A stretch of DNA of 64,000 nucleotides from Acinetobacter seifertii (GCF_000368065.1 NZ_KB851205.1:1-64000); one strand, 5' to 3'. Positions 26,752 through 35,982 are shown, numbered from the stretch's first letter. Notes: generated by a model from the sequence alone, not told the origin. Program-made: numbers and translations.

Positions 26752-27189
26752 TTAAGGCCCATTCGCATTTCTTATTTCAAGCATTTCATTACAGTCTTTA
26801 GAAGTTGAATAAACAAAAATTCGTTTATCTTGATTTTCTAGCAAAATGGCATCTTTATTTTCACCAAAGGCGTTTTTAGAGATATCACACTTATAAGCTG
26901 ACAGTTGAAAGTTCTTTACGACTTCACATTTAGGCTCAGCAACACTCTCATTAAAACCATACCATTGCGTAATATTTGGATTTGAACAAGAGATTTCCCC
27001 CACTTGATCAGCTGTTTTAAGCCCCTTCTCCGCACTCTCTTTCTTTTCACTTACAGCAGAGCCTGATTGATTTTTATCCACCTGCACCACATCTGACTTA
27101 TGATTAGCATCATGTTGAGTTTTATCTGGACTTTTATCGCTACAAGCCATTAAAGCGCCTATAAAAATTAAAATATAAATATTTTTCAT
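26752..27189 (-). CDS. Hypothetical lipoprotein
   Basis: 145 aa. Signal peptide with lipobox GALMAC (Cys about 16), a Lys/Ser/Asp-rich linker (17-60), then a small domain with four cysteines (SCSNPNIT, EPKCEVV, YKCDIS, KDCNEM) that could form two disulfides in the periplasm. No family recognised. It is flanked by AT-rich spacers of 120-230 bp and is probably monocistronic. Confidence 0.65.
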   Translation of the reverse strand: MKNIYILIFIGALMACSDKSPDKTQHDANHKSDVVQVDKNQSGSAVSEKKESAEKGLKTADQVGEISCSNPNITQWYGFNESVAEPKCEVVKNFQLSAYKCDISKNAFGENKDAILLENQDKRIFVYSTSKDCNEMLEIRNANGP

Positions 27190-27378
27190 GAAAAAGTACT
27201 CATAATTATGTGTTATTTAAAACTGATCTTAATTAAAGCCATTACCTAGCAAGTATATCTAATATTAACTGAAGCAAAACTTACAAATAACTTATCATTT
27301 TAGATTAGTAATATTTTATAAAAGGTAAATTATCTATTTTAGAAGATTTAAAAGCCTTTGTAGCCAAATTAAGTTAAT

Positions 27379-27407
27379 AAAAAAGGGAGCATCTTACTCC
27401 CTTTTTT
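27379..27407 (-). terminator. Terminator of maeA
   Basis: Stem AAAAAAGGGAG (27379-27389) / CTCCCTTTTTT (27397-27407), 7-nt loop. The T run works on either strand; the gene served is maeA on the minus strand. Confidence 0.9.
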
Positions 27408-27421
27408 ACACGTCCAAGATT

Positions 27422-29119
27422 TTAGAAAGGAATACGCTTATATTTACGGTATTCTGGCTTCCAGAATGACTGATCAATTTTTTGCTTAAGCAAATCATCG
27501 CTAATGGTTACAGCCACACCGTCTGCCATTGCAGCTTTTGCCACTTCAAATGCAATCACTTTAGAGACTTGTTGAATTTCGCCTAAAGGTGGCAATAAGT
27601 CAGCTTGTGGATCTTTCAGCAACGGTGAACAGTCTGCTAAAGCACTACTTGATGCCATAAGCATGTTTTCTGTAACGCGTTTAGCACCTGATGCCACTAC
27701 ACCTAAACCAATACCAGGGAAGATGTATGAGTTGTTGCACTGCGAAATATTGTAAAGCTTGCCGTGATGATTTACAGGTGCAAACGGACTACCCGTTGCA
27801 ATTAATGCTTTACCTTCAGTCCATTCCACAATATCAGCCGGTACAGCTTCTACACGCGAAGTCGGGTTAGATAAAGGCATGACAATTGGTCGCTCACAAT
27901 TGGCAGCCAGGGTCTTAATAATTTCTTCGGTAAATAGACCCGGTTGACCAGAAACACCAATTAACACTGTAGGTTTGGCATTCTTGACAACATCAAGCAG
28001 TGAAATCACTTCTTCAATATTGCCCCATTGATCTACTACTTCAGCTTTCTGAGCTAATTTACGTTGGAAGTCTAATAGGTTTGGCTGATTTTCAGTGATC
28101 AAACCAAAACGGTCTACCATGTAAACACGAGCACGTGCTTCAGCATCGGTTAAACCTTCTGCAATCATTTGTGCAACGATTTGCTCTGCAATACCACAAC
28201 CAGCTGAACCTGCACCTAAGAAAGCAATTGTTTGGTCTTTTAACTGTTTACCTGCTGCACGGCTTGCAGCAATCAAACTACCGACAGATACCGCTGCTGT
28301 TCCTTGAATATCATCGTTAAAACAACAAATTTTATCGCGATATTTTTCTAATAATGGCATCGCATTTTTTTGTGCGAAATCTTCAAATTGAATGAGTGCT
28401 TTTGGCCAACGACGTTTTACGGCCTCAATCACCATATCTACAAAGTCATAGTACTCGTCACCACTAATACGTGGTTGACGCCATCCCATATAAATCGGGT
28501 CATTTAATAATTGAGGGTTATTCGTCCCTACATCAATTGTGATTGGCAATGTGTAAGCAGGGCTAATACCACCACATGCGGTATAAAGTGAGAGTTTCCC
28601 AATTGGAATACCCATACCACCAATACCTTGGTCACCAAGACCCAAGATACGCTCACCATCAGTAATCACGATGACTTTAACATTGTTTTTATTAACGTTT
28701 TGCAAAATATCATCAATCACATCACGATCTGGATATGAAATAAAAATACCACGATGACGGCGATAGATATCAGAAAAACGTTGGCACGCCTCACCCACAG
28801 TTGGGGTGTAAATAATCGGCATCATCTCTTCAAGATGATTTTCGATTAAGTGATAAAAAAGAGTTTCGTTGGTATCTTGGATATTACGTAAATAGATGTG
28901 CTTATTTATATCATCATTAAAAGCGCAATATTGCTGATAAGAGCGTTGGCTTTGCTCTTCAATAGTTTCAATAATATGTGGAAGTAACCCGTGTAAGTTA
29001 AAGTTACTTCTTTCTTCTTGAGTGAAAGCAGATCCTTTATTTAAAAGGGGTAACTCTAAAAGTGTATAGCCTGCATAAGGGATATAAAGTGGGTGTTTAC
29101 TTGGGTGTCCTGATATCAT
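27422..29119 (-). CDS. maeA: NAD-dependent malic enzyme
   Basis: 565 aa, identical in length to E. coli MaeA (SfcA). Converts malate to pyruvate and CO2. Malic-enzyme motifs: YTPTVGEACQRFS (Tyr catalytic), ILGLGDQGIGGMGIPIGK, the metal site FNDDIQGTAAV, the NAD fold FLGAGSAGCGIAEQI, and PLSNPTSRVE and IATGSPFAPV. The acidic cofactor-loop context fits NAD. Stands alone with its own terminator; 495 bp of non-coding DNA precede it up to argS on the other strand. Confidence 0.95.
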   Translation of the reverse strand: MISGHPSKHPLYIPYAGYTLLELPLLNKGSAFTQEERSNFNLHGLLPHIIETIEEQSQRSYQQYCAFNDDINKHIYLRNIQDTNETLFYHLIENHLEEMMPIIYTPTVGEACQRFSDIYRRHRGIFISYPDRDVIDDILQNVNKNNVKVIVITDGERILGLGDQGIGGMGIPIGKLSLYTACGGISPAYTLPITIDVGTNNPQLLNDPIYMGWRQPRISGDEYYDFVDMVIEAVKRRWPKALIQFEDFAQKNAMPLLEKYRDKICCFNDDIQGTAAVSVGSLIAASRAAGKQLKDQTIAFLGAGSAGCGIAEQIVAQMIAEGLTDAEARARVYMVDRFGLITENQPNLLDFQRKLAQKAEVVDQWGNIEEVISLLDVVKNAKPTVLIGVSGQPGLFTEEIIKTLAANCERPIVMPLSNPTSRVEAVPADIVEWTEGKALIATGSPFAPVNHHGKLYNISQCNNSYIFPGIGLGVVASGAKRVTENMLMASSSALADCSPLLKDPQADLLPPLGEIQQVSKVIAFEVAKAAMADGVAVTISDDLLKQKIDQSFWKPEYRKYKRIPF

Positions 29120-29614
29120 TGCCTATCTCATTTTCCAGCTTAGAACTCCGAAAAGTACAGTTTCAGCACTCTCTAAAGCTCGTTGTATGCGTAAGCTTAA
29201 GACTATTTGAGACGAAATAGGTATTTTAAACTGTGATATTAAAATTAAAGACTATTTAGTAAATACATGATATAAAATAAATATTAAAAATCAATTACTT
29301 ATGATTTACAATTTTTTAAAATCATTCTTTATTAACACTATACTTGGCTTACAATCCTGTAATTTTTCAGCCCATTACATTTTTATAAAAAATACCAAGT
29401 GTTTTACTAGCTTATAATTTAGAAAATATTGTCTAAAAAGCCTATATTTACGTGCTTTAATGATTTACTTAGGCTTATTTTTCAATATTTACAAAAAAAA
29501 TAGTTGTAGGGAACGAAAAGAAAGAAATTCAGTGAAAGCGTTAAATGCACTCCCCCAACTCATAGGAAATTTGCTATATTTGACGTTTTTCTGCGACATC
29601 TATTTTCGATTGAT
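29120..29614. other. Gene-free AT-rich spacer between divergent maeA and argS
   Basis: No ORF, tRNA or strong hairpin seen. The right part (about 29560-29590) holds a TATATT -10-like hexamer upstream of argS without a convincing -35. Otherwise only AT-rich sequence. Confidence 0.5.
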
Positions 29615-31405
29615 ATGAATACGGCAATACAAGCAGCTCTCGACCATGCAGTGCAAACCCTTCAGCAAGAAGGCGTGCTTCCTTCGGATTGGAATAATTC
29701 AAGCAATTTAACGCGCACCAAAGACCGAAGCCATGGCGACTTTGCTTCTAATATTGCCATGATCGGCTCTAAAGCTGCTGGTATGAAACCACGTGATTTA
29801 GCTGAAAAAATTCTTGCGGCTCTACCAGAAGTTGCAGATATCAGTAAAGCTGAAATCGCAGGTCCTGGTTTTATCAATTTCTTCTTAAATGCAGACCAGC
29901 GTTTTGCGATTCTTGATCAAATTCAAGCTCAAAAAGAAATCTTTGGCCGTAGCCAATCAAATGCAGCGAAAAAGATTCAAGTTGAATTCGTTTCTGCAAA
30001 CCCGACATCTAGCCTACACGTAGGGCATGGCCGTGGTGCTGCTTATGGTATGACTGTTGCAAACTTGCTTGAAGCAACAGGTGCTAAAGTTGATCGCGAA
30101 TACTATGTAAATGATGCTGGCCGTCAAATGGATATTTTGGCGACTTCTACCTATTTACGTTATTTAGAATTATTGGGCCAAGACCTTGTATTTCCAAAAA
30201 ATGCTTATCAAGGCGACTACGTTAAAGAGATTGCTCAAAGCATTATCGACAAAGATAACAATGCATATGTTCGTGATGTAGCAGACGTCTATAAAGACGT
30301 GCCAGAAGACGTGCAATATGCAGATGAACTCGATAGCGAAGGCAATAAAGTTGTATTGTCTGGTGACAAAGAAAAACACATTGATGGTCTTATTGCCAAC
30401 TCACAACAATTATTAGGTGAAGGCTACCGTGTTTTCCATCAAGCAGCTCTTCATGCGATTTTAGATGACATTAAAGATGACCTTGCTGACTTTGGCGTAA
30501 CTTTCAATCAATGGTTTAGTGAAGCATCATTGAGTGCAAAAATTGATGAAGCACTCGAAACACTCGATCAACGTGGTTTCTTGTATGAAAAAGATGGCAA
30601 CATCTGGTTTAAATCGACTGAGTTTGGCGATGAAAAAGACCGTGTTGTTAAGCGCCGTAATGGTCAAACGACTTACTTTGCCTCTGACATTGCTTACCAC
30701 TTAAATAAATTACAACGTGGTTATACGGACCTTGTTGATATTTGGGGTTCTGACCACCACGGCTATATCTCTCGCGTAAAAGCTGCGATTGATGCGATGG
30801 GTTATGACTCGAAAAAATTGACTGTTCTTTTAGTTCAGTTCGTAAGTTTGTGGCGCGGTGGCGAGATGGTTCAAATGTCATCTCGTTCAGGTCAATTCGT
30901 GACTTTACGTGACTTACGTAAAGAAGTTGGTAACGATGCTGCTCGTTTTTACTATGTAATGCGTAAAAGCGAACAACACATTGACTTTGACTTAGATCTT
31001 GCTGTATCACAAAGCAAAGACAATGCGGTTTATTATATTCAATACGCTCATGCACGTATCTGCCGTATGTTAGAAAAAGCAGCAAGCACTGGCTTACAGT
31101 TTGAAGTGGATGCTGCTCGTTCGCATGCTGCACGTTTATCACTTGATGCAGAAACTGAAATTCTTGCTAAACTTGCTGCATATCCAGACGTTGTATTACG
31201 TGCTGCTAATGCATATGAACCACACCAAGTAGGTAACTACTTAAAGGAATTAGCTGCGCTATTCCACGGTTGGTACAATGAACATAAAGTTTTAAGTGAT
31301 GATGCTGAACTTACACAAGCACGCTTATTACTTTCAATCAATGTACAACAAGTATTGCGTAATGGCTTAGAATTACTTGGTGTTTCTGCACCTGAAGCCA
31401 TGTAA
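29615..31405 (+). CDS. argS: Arginyl-tRNA synthetase
   Basis: 596 aa class I synthetase. N-terminal Add-1 domain (about 1-110), HIGH-like motif FVSANPTSSLHVGHGRGAAYG (about 125-145), a KMSKS counterpart that is degenerate as usual in ArgRS (MVQMSSRSGQ), and a C-terminal DALR anticodon-binding domain (about 470-596) ending in the typical LGVSAPEAM. Followed by the SPOR gene, the conserved argS-ftsN-like order. Confidence 0.97.
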   Translation: MNTAIQAALDHAVQTLQQEGVLPSDWNNSSNLTRTKDRSHGDFASNIAMIGSKAAGMKPRDLAEKILAALPEVADISKAEIAGPGFINFFLNADQRFAILDQIQAQKEIFGRSQSNAAKKIQVEFVSANPTSSLHVGHGRGAAYGMTVANLLEATGAKVDREYYVNDAGRQMDILATSTYLRYLELLGQDLVFPKNAYQGDYVKEIAQSIIDKDNNAYVRDVADVYKDVPEDVQYADELDSEGNKVVLSGDKEKHIDGLIANSQQLLGEGYRVFHQAALHAILDDIKDDLADFGVTFNQWFSEASLSAKIDEALETLDQRGFLYEKDGNIWFKSTEFGDEKDRVVKRRNGQTTYFASDIAYHLNKLQRGYTDLVDIWGSDHHGYISRVKAAIDAMGYDSKKLTVLLVQFVSLWRGGEMVQMSSRSGQFVTLRDLRKEVGNDAARFYYVMRKSEQHIDFDLDLAVSQSKDNAVYYIQYAHARICRMLEKAASTGLQFEVDAARSHAARLSLDAETEILAKLAAYPDVVLRAANAYEPHQVGNYLKELAALFHGWYNEHKVLSDDAELTQARLLLSINVQQVLRNGLELLGVSAPEAM

Positions 31406-31411
31406 ATAAAT

Positions 31412-31498
31412 GCTGGATATTTGGTAGAACTACATATCCAGCCATGCTGTAAAAGACATCGCTTTGTGATGATATAAAGCTATACAGAGCGATGTTTT
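31412..31498 (+). terminator. Double hairpin with U tract between argS and the SPOR gene
   Basis: A 9-bp stem GCTGGATAT/ATATCCAGC (31412-31442), then a 12-bp stem ACATCGCTTTGT/ACAGAGCGATGT (31456-31495, one G-U pair) followed by TTTT. Placed inside the argS-SPOR pair, it looks like a terminator or attenuator of argS. The SPOR gene would then need read-through or its own promoter. Confidence 0.6.
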
Positions 31499-31545
31499 AA
31501 AGTAAACTCGAAAGAAAACAATCAAAAGACAGAGGAATAATCCAC

Positions 31546-32166
31546 GTGTTTGGCAAAACGCAACGCGGTGTATCTGAAAGACCTAATAAGCCTAAAAAGC
31601 CTTTAATCCCTAAATGGCTAGGGACACTTGTCGCTATTTTAGTCGTCTTATGCATTGCGGTAATGCTCATGCTGTGGAAACCGTGGCAACCTGTTTCTTC
31701 AAAAAATCAGATTACGTCTGATCACTATAAAGAAGAAGAGACCAATAAAGACTATCGCTTTTATGATCTATTGCCTCAGCAACAAGTAACCCCTATTCCG
31801 GAACAAGCAATCCCTGAAAGTAAAAATCAGGGTACAGCAATGATTGTAGAGGCGCCTAGTACAGCACAACCTGCTGCATCTGAGTCTGTTGCTACTACTG
31901 ATAGCGATGACTCTACAGCTGCTGCCCCTCAACAACCAAATTACATTTTACAAGTCCGTAGCTATACAGATCCCGATCAAGCAGATGCTCGTCGTGCAGA
32001 AATTATTTTAAATGGCTTATCTGCCGATGTAGTCAAAAGTTCTGAAAATGGTAAGACTTGGTATCGAGTTATTTCTGGTCCATATGATACTCAAGATGCT
32101 GCGCTTGCAGCCCAGCAAACATTACAACATAGTGGTATTGACTCTATCGTAATTAAACGCAAATAA
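31546..32166 (+). CDS. SPOR-domain protein, FtsN-like
   Basis: 206 aa from a GTG start with an AGAGGAA ribosome-binding site. Short basic cytoplasmic tail (about 1-25), one transmembrane helix (about 26-45, LGTLVAILVVLCIAVMLMLW), a Pro/Gln/Ser-rich periplasmic linker, and a C-terminal SPOR domain (about 130-206, YILQVRSYTDPDQADARRAEIILNGLSADV...GPYDTQDAALAAQQTL). The topology, and the location downstream of argS, match FtsN, the late divisome protein that binds denuded peptidoglycan. I leave the symbol open because several SPOR proteins share this shape. Confidence 0.85.
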   Translation: MFGKTQRGVSERPNKPKKPLIPKWLGTLVAILVVLCIAVMLMLWKPWQPVSSKNQITSDHYKEEETNKDYRFYDLLPQQQVTPIPEQAIPESKNQGTAMIVEAPSTAQPAASESVATTDSDDSTAAAPQQPNYILQVRSYTDPDQADARRAEIILNGLSADVVKSSENGKTWYRVISGPYDTQDAALAAQQTLQHSGIDSIVIKRK

Positions 32167-32179
32167 AGCAAGAGTGATA

Positions 32180-32205
32180 AAAAGGAACAAATATTTGTTC
32201 CTTTT
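32180..32205. terminator. Bidirectional terminator between the SPOR and GST genes
   Basis: A perfect palindrome with arms AAAAGGAACAAAT and ATTTGTTCCTTTT (13 bp each, no spacer), flanked by further T runs. Serves both convergent genes. Confidence 0.85.
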
Positions 32206-32208
32206 CTT

Positions 32209-32877
32209 TTATATGTCAGCACAATTTCTTTCGTTTGAACCCAAACTCTTTTGTTTTGCCTTTTGAAAAGCTGGCCGTTGCTGAATACGATGTAAAAAGG
32301 CTTGAATATGCGGATATTTACCTTGTAAACGCGACTGAAGAGCTTCTAGTGGAAAGCTCATTTGAATATCAGCAAATGAAAAATTCCCTGCAAAATATTC
32401 ATGTTCAGATAAGTAGTTTTCTAAAAAACTAATATGATCTTTCATACGTGGACGAACAAAACTTGCTTTAACCCCTTCTGTGATTTTTTTTGCTACAGGT
32501 TGGATTAACCATGGCACGTGTTTGTTTACACTATTCATGACTAAAGTCATGACCAATAAAGGCATAAGTGAACCTTCAGCATAGTGCATCCAGTAAATAT
32601 ATTGCTGTAAATCCTGAGATTGCTTAGGTTTAAATTGCTGATTTTGATCGTAACGCTGCTGTAAATACTCCAAAATGACCGCTGACTCTGCAATGACTTG
32701 TTCATCGTCTGTCAAAATTGGGGCTTTGCCGAGAGGATGAATACATTTCAGTGTTTCTGGCGCAGAATAGTTGGGAAGACGTTGATAATAATGAATATCA
32801 TAATCTAAGCCTAATTCTTCTAAAGCCCATAAAATCCGAAACGATCGCGAACATTCCAGGTGGTGTACACTAATCAT
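32209..32877 (-). CDS. Glutathione S-transferase family protein
   Basis: 222 aa. N-terminal thioredoxin-like GSH-binding domain (about 1-78) with SRSFRILWALEELGLDYDIHYYQR and the cis-Pro/GSH motif GKAPILTDDEQVIAESAVILEYL, then an all-helical C-terminal domain with FAGNFSFADIQMSFPLEAL. The catalytic residue is probably Ser11 of the SRSFRI segment. Cytosolic detoxification or peroxide metabolism; no specific substrate. Confidence 0.92.
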   Translation of the reverse strand: MISVHHLECSRSFRILWALEELGLDYDIHYYQRLPNYSAPETLKCIHPLGKAPILTDDEQVIAESAVILEYLQQRYDQNQQFKPKQSQDLQQYIYWMHYAEGSLMPLLVMTLVMNSVNKHVPWLIQPVAKKITEGVKASFVRPRMKDHISFLENYLSEHEYFAGNFSFADIQMSFPLEALQSRLQGKYPHIQAFLHRIQQRPAFQKAKQKSLGSNERNCADI

Positions 32878-32912
32878 GCTATTGCCTACTTTTATTTTTC
32901 TTTTTTACATAA

Positions 32913-32938
32913 AAAACAGCATGTGAACATGCTGTTTT
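32913..32938 (-). terminator. Terminator of the pirin-OsmC operon
   Basis: Stem AAAACAGCATGT (32913-32924) / ACATGCTGTTTT (32927-32938), GA loop. On the minus strand it is followed by the T6 run at 32911-32916. Confidence 0.85.
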
Positions 32939-32990
32939 ATTCCATTTGTGGGATGGATATAAAATCATCCACCTCAACAAAATAGCATTT

Positions 32991-33398
32991 TTACACTGTA
33001 ACAAGCACAGTATGAATGTCTAAACTACGTAACAAAGTTTTAGTAACAGGCGTTTTACTACACACTGTTAATATTTTTTGCTGTAGTTCTTCGCTTGGTA
33101 ACTCTTTAAAAACAATACGACGTTCAATATGTTCTTCATGCTCCCGATTGGTATGAAAATCAATTTCAACCGAGAACTCACCAAAGTCATAATCTTTATG
33201 CTTTGCATACATTCTTAAAGTAATAAGTGTGCAAGCTGCCAGACTTCCAGTAAGTAAATCATAAGGAGCTGGACCTTGGTCATGCCCTTCCAACTTCTCT
33301 GGTTCGTCACAAAAATATTGATGACGACCACTGGTGATTTCGCCCTTCCACTGCTCAGCAAGAGGCTTTGCTTTACTGCTTGCGATTACTGCTGTCAT
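32991..33398 (-). CDS. OsmC family hydroperoxide-resistance protein
   Basis: 135 aa. OsmC/Ohr fold enzymes reduce organic hydroperoxides with two cysteines; here Cys appear in GSLAACTLITLRMYAK (about 55, the helix with the peroxidatic Cys) and ILTVCSKTPVTKTL (about 113). The N-terminal HQYFCDEPEKLEGHDQGPAPYDLL is typical of the YhfA-like/OsmC group. The start overlaps the pirin stop by 4 bp (ATGA), so the pair is translationally coupled. Confidence 0.92.
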   Translation of the reverse strand: MTAVIASSKAKPLAEQWKGEITSGRHQYFCDEPEKLEGHDQGPAPYDLLTGSLAACTLITLRMYAKHKDYDFGEFSVEIDFHTNREHEEHIERRIVFKELPSEELQQKILTVCSKTPVTKTLLRSLDIHTVLVTV

Positions 33399-34342
33399 TT
33401 TGATGCTCTCATTTGATCTGGAAGAACTGGCGCTTCTAAACGCGCACCCACGTAGTCTGGAATTTCACCAAAACGCACATCATGATTAATCCACTGCTCC
33501 CGCGCTTCTTTTAAATCATCCATTGTACGTGCAACAAAGTTCCACCATAGTAAAATTGGAGTTTCAAACGGTTCACCACCTACTAACAGCACACGGTTCC
33601 CTTTCTTTACTTCAATTTCAATTTCACTTAAACCCGTATCTAATACAACCATGTTGTCGGCAGTGAGTTCATGGCCATTCACATGGGCAACCCCATCTAA
33701 TGCCATAAAACCATATTCAAACTCAGGATTTAGTGGAATACGTGTTTTAGTATCTTCGGTAGCAATTAAATCAACACCCACTAACGGCGTATGCACTGCA
33801 ACTGGGGAAGTAGTTGCCAAGTATTCACCCACAAGGACGGTAAACTCTAAACCATCCTTTTCAACAACAGGTAGTTCTGGGTAGTGTTCAAATTTAGGAT
33901 CCATATTGCGCTTATGGTCAGGCAATGCGATCCAAAGCTGGGCAGCATGCATTTGAGTTTCTGTATCAGGGGCAACTTCTGTATGAGAGATACCATGACC
34001 TGCTGTCATCAGGTTTACTTGTTTAGGACGGATCAATTGCTTTGAACCTAAACTATCAGTATGCATCATGGTGCCTTCAATCATCCACGTGAAGGTTTGC
34101 AAACCAATGTGAGGATGAGGACCAACATCTAGACCATCACCAGCTGGAAAAGTTACTGGGCCTGCATGGTCTAGGAAACACCACGCACCAATCATTCGCT
34201 TTTGACGGCTAGGTAAAGCCCGCTTAATGACTGTCCCCTGTCCAATTTCAGCAGAGCGAATTGGAAATTCCTGAATAAATTGATTGGCAAATTTCTCACA
34301 ATCTTTTGAATCAGAAATATCGTAATCATTATTATTGCTCAT
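33395..34342 (-). CDS. Pirin family protein
   Basis: 315 aa bicupin. N-terminal cupin motif DHAGPVTFPAGDGLDVGPHPHIGLQTFTWMIEG (about 56-88) with the His-His-x(41-45)-His-Glu metal pattern (HGISHTE about 115). The C-terminal pirin domain ends in ETPILLWWNFVARTMDDLKEAREQWINHDVRFGEIPDYVGARLEAP. Bacterial pirins include quercetin dioxygenases and redox regulators; the substrate is not inferable. Operon with the OsmC gene suggests oxidative stress. Confidence 0.93.
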   Translation of the reverse strand: MSNNNDYDISDSKDCEKFANQFIQEFPIRSAEIGQGTVIKRALPSRQKRMIGAWCFLDHAGPVTFPAGDGLDVGPHPHIGLQTFTWMIEGTMMHTDSLGSKQLIRPKQVNLMTAGHGISHTEVAPDTETQMHAAQLWIALPDHKRNMDPKFEHYPELPVVEKDGLEFTVLVGEYLATTSPVAVHTPLVGVDLIATEDTKTRIPLNPEFEYGFMALDGVAHVNGHELTADNMVVLDTGLSEIEIEVKKGNRVLLVGGEPFETPILLWWNFVARTMDDLKEAREQWINHDVRFGEIPDYVGARLEAPVLPDQMRASK

Positions 34343-34500
34343 GATATTACTCTCTTTTACCTATGCTTTTGCAATGAGTTGTTATACTGATCTTAACAAT
34401 ACACTCATTATTCAATATAGTCTTTTAGTAATACACAGGGTGTTATGAATGAGACAATCCTTTTTTAGTTATAAAAATAAATAAAGCTGCATTCAGCAGC

Positions 34501-34806
34501 TTAAGATGACTGAGTTTTAACGAGCTGTTTTAGATTTTTCATAAATTGTCCGAACTGCGGAAAGAACTCTTGAAACAATGCATGATCTCGATTTTCCAAC
34601 ATGACTTCACTAAATAACTTTAGACCAACAGCAAAAGATTTTGTAGTTTGATCATCGAAAAATTCTGCATTCTTTAGCTTTTCAACAATCTCAAAAATAT
34701 CGTCATGATTACCAGTATAGAACTCAAGTCTTTCCGTATAGGTAGAAACTTCGCCTTTGGCATCTTTTAAATGTTGTACTGTAACGTGATATTGATGTTG
34801 TTTCAT
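34501..34806 (-). CDS. DUF3861 family protein
   Basis: 101 aa from the ATG at 34806 (MKQHQYHVTVQHLKDAKG). The family is a small cytoplasmic protein of unknown function, recognised here by the HxYHVTV...LEFYTGNHDDIFEIVEKL-FFD...AVGLKLFSEVMLENRDHALFQEFFPQFGQFMKNLK pattern. Third gene of the PadR-Fur-like-DUF3861 operon, 21 bp behind the Fur-like gene. Confidence 0.8.
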   Translation of the reverse strand: MKQHQYHVTVQHLKDAKGEVSTYTERLEFYTGNHDDIFEIVEKLKNAEFFDDQTTKSFAVGLKLFSEVMLENRDHALFQEFFPQFGQFMKNLKQLVKTQSS

Positions 34807-34827
34807 ATATAAATTCTCTATCAAAAA

Positions 34828-35217
34828 TTAATGGTTTTGGATAATTTCAACCTGCTTCAAATCAACTTGAAATTGATTAAATACCGATTGCAAACTCGCT
34901 AGAAATTGTTCTTGTTTGGCTTCTGTGAGTTCTGCACATTGAATCTGTAGCAGTTGATTATTGGCTAAGTCTGATAAGTTAAATTTGGCTTCACCTCGTT
35001 GGAATTGAGTATTTGAAATTAGGCCTGCTCCTACCAAATCACTGACCACCCGATAAACTGTTGCCAAACTCAACTTCTGTTTTTGGGTATATAGTTTTTG
35101 ATAAATCTGTTTAACCGTTAGATCTTCTGCTTGCTGTTGAATTAAAGACAAAACAGTAAGTCTTGGATGAGTGACTTTTAGGCCCGCTTCTTTGATTTTT
35201 TGCTGTAGCTCTAACAT
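34828..35217 (-). CDS. Fur-family-like regulator lacking the canonical metal sites
   Basis: 129 aa from the ATG at 35217 (MLELQQKIKEAGLKVTHPRL); the longer frame to 35277 overlaps PadR and is unlikely. The winged helix is clearly Fur-like: LKVTHPRLTVLSLIQQQAEDLTVKQIYQKLYTQKQKLSLATVYRVVSDLVGAGLI. The C-terminal dimerisation half is short and lacks the HHDH and CxxC metal motifs; only one Cys remains (IQCAELTEAKQ). It may therefore respond to something other than the usual metal or need a partner. Downstream of PadR by 13 bp. Confidence 0.8.
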   Translation of the reverse strand: MLELQQKIKEAGLKVTHPRLTVLSLIQQQAEDLTVKQIYQKLYTQKQKLSLATVYRVVSDLVGAGLISNTQFQRGEAKFNLSDLANNQLLQIQCAELTEAKQEQFLASLQSVFNQFQVDLKQVEIIQNH

Positions 35218-35230
35218 GTTGTATCTCAAC

Positions 35231-35758
35231 TTATAGGCGCCCGATTGCAACCGCAGCCTGATCAATTTTTTCGGCAATTTGATAGATCTGCTCTTGCTGC
35301 AAATCAGTTGTATTCAATTTCAAACGTAAGGCTGTTTTTAAATTTTCCATGGCGCGGTGAATTTCAATTAATTGATCATTACTGTGAATTTCACGTCTTA
35401 AGCGTAATTTTTCTAACAGTGCACTTAACTTTTCTTGTTGTTCAGCTAAATAAGCTTCCCCAAACTCCGTAATTTGATATTGCTTGCGCTCTACATCTAG
35501 CAAACTAATCAAATTCATTTCTTCAAGACTGGTCAAAGTCGGATAGATTGTTCCCGCACTAGGCGTATAGCCATCACCGACTAAATCACTTATTTCTTTA
35601 ATAATTTCATAACCATGCTTAGGACTTTGCTGAATAAGGTGAAGGACTAAAAGTTTCATTCGTCCAGCTTCAAAAAGTCTTCCACGACGCCCCGAACGGT
35701 GATGGCCGTGGTGATGTTCATTGTGCTCAGTATGATGATGTTCTGATTGTTGTTTCAT
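35231..35758 (-). CDS. PadR family regulator with His-rich N-terminus (YqjI-like)
   Basis: 175 aa. The His-rich tail (about 5-21, EHHHTEHNEHHHGHHR) and RRGRLFEAGRMKLLVLHLI, followed by the PadR winged helix (HGYEIIKEISDLVGDGYTPSAGTIYPTLTSLEEMNLIS, about 48-87) and a C-terminal dimerisation coiled coil, resemble E. coli YqjI, a nickel-responsive PadR regulator that controls an iron reductase. First gene of a three-gene operon; its own promoter region holds a long perfect palindrome. Metal sensing is inference from the His tail. Confidence 0.88.
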   Translation of the reverse strand: MKQQSEHHHTEHNEHHHGHHRSGRRGRLFEAGRMKLLVLHLIQQSPKHGYEIIKEISDLVGDGYTPSAGTIYPTLTSLEEMNLISLLDVERKQYQITEFGEAYLAEQQEKLSALLEKLRLRREIHSNDQLIEIHRAMENLKTALRLKLNTTDLQQEQIYQIAEKIDQAAVAIGRL

Positions 35759-35791
35759 CTTTGAAGATTCTCTAATATGTTTAATTTATGC

Positions 35792-35813
35792 ATATTAAGA
35801 TATATCTTAATAT
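35792..35813. promoter_or_regulatory. PadR-type operator upstream of the PadR gene
   Basis: A perfect 22-bp palindrome with half-site ATATTAAGATA and its complement TATCTTAATAT, followed by a further TATATCTT half-copy. It lies 35 bp before the PadR start, consistent with autorepression. Confidence 0.6.
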
Positions 35814-35982
35814 ATCTTTTATCAAGTATAAGTAATAATATACGATCTATTGTATTGATAGTTATCAAGATTAATTTTTAGCTTTAAAAGTTAAGCAATA
35901 AAAAAAGAGTGCTTAAGCATCTTACTAGCTAGTTTTCTGAGAAGAAGTTTAAGCTGACGAAAGAAAATAATATTTAGGATGA

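Noticed and set aside
30648..31142. 164-codon ORF on the minus strand inside argS
   Set aside because: Antisense shadow of a clear essential gene; no domain, no independent promoter.
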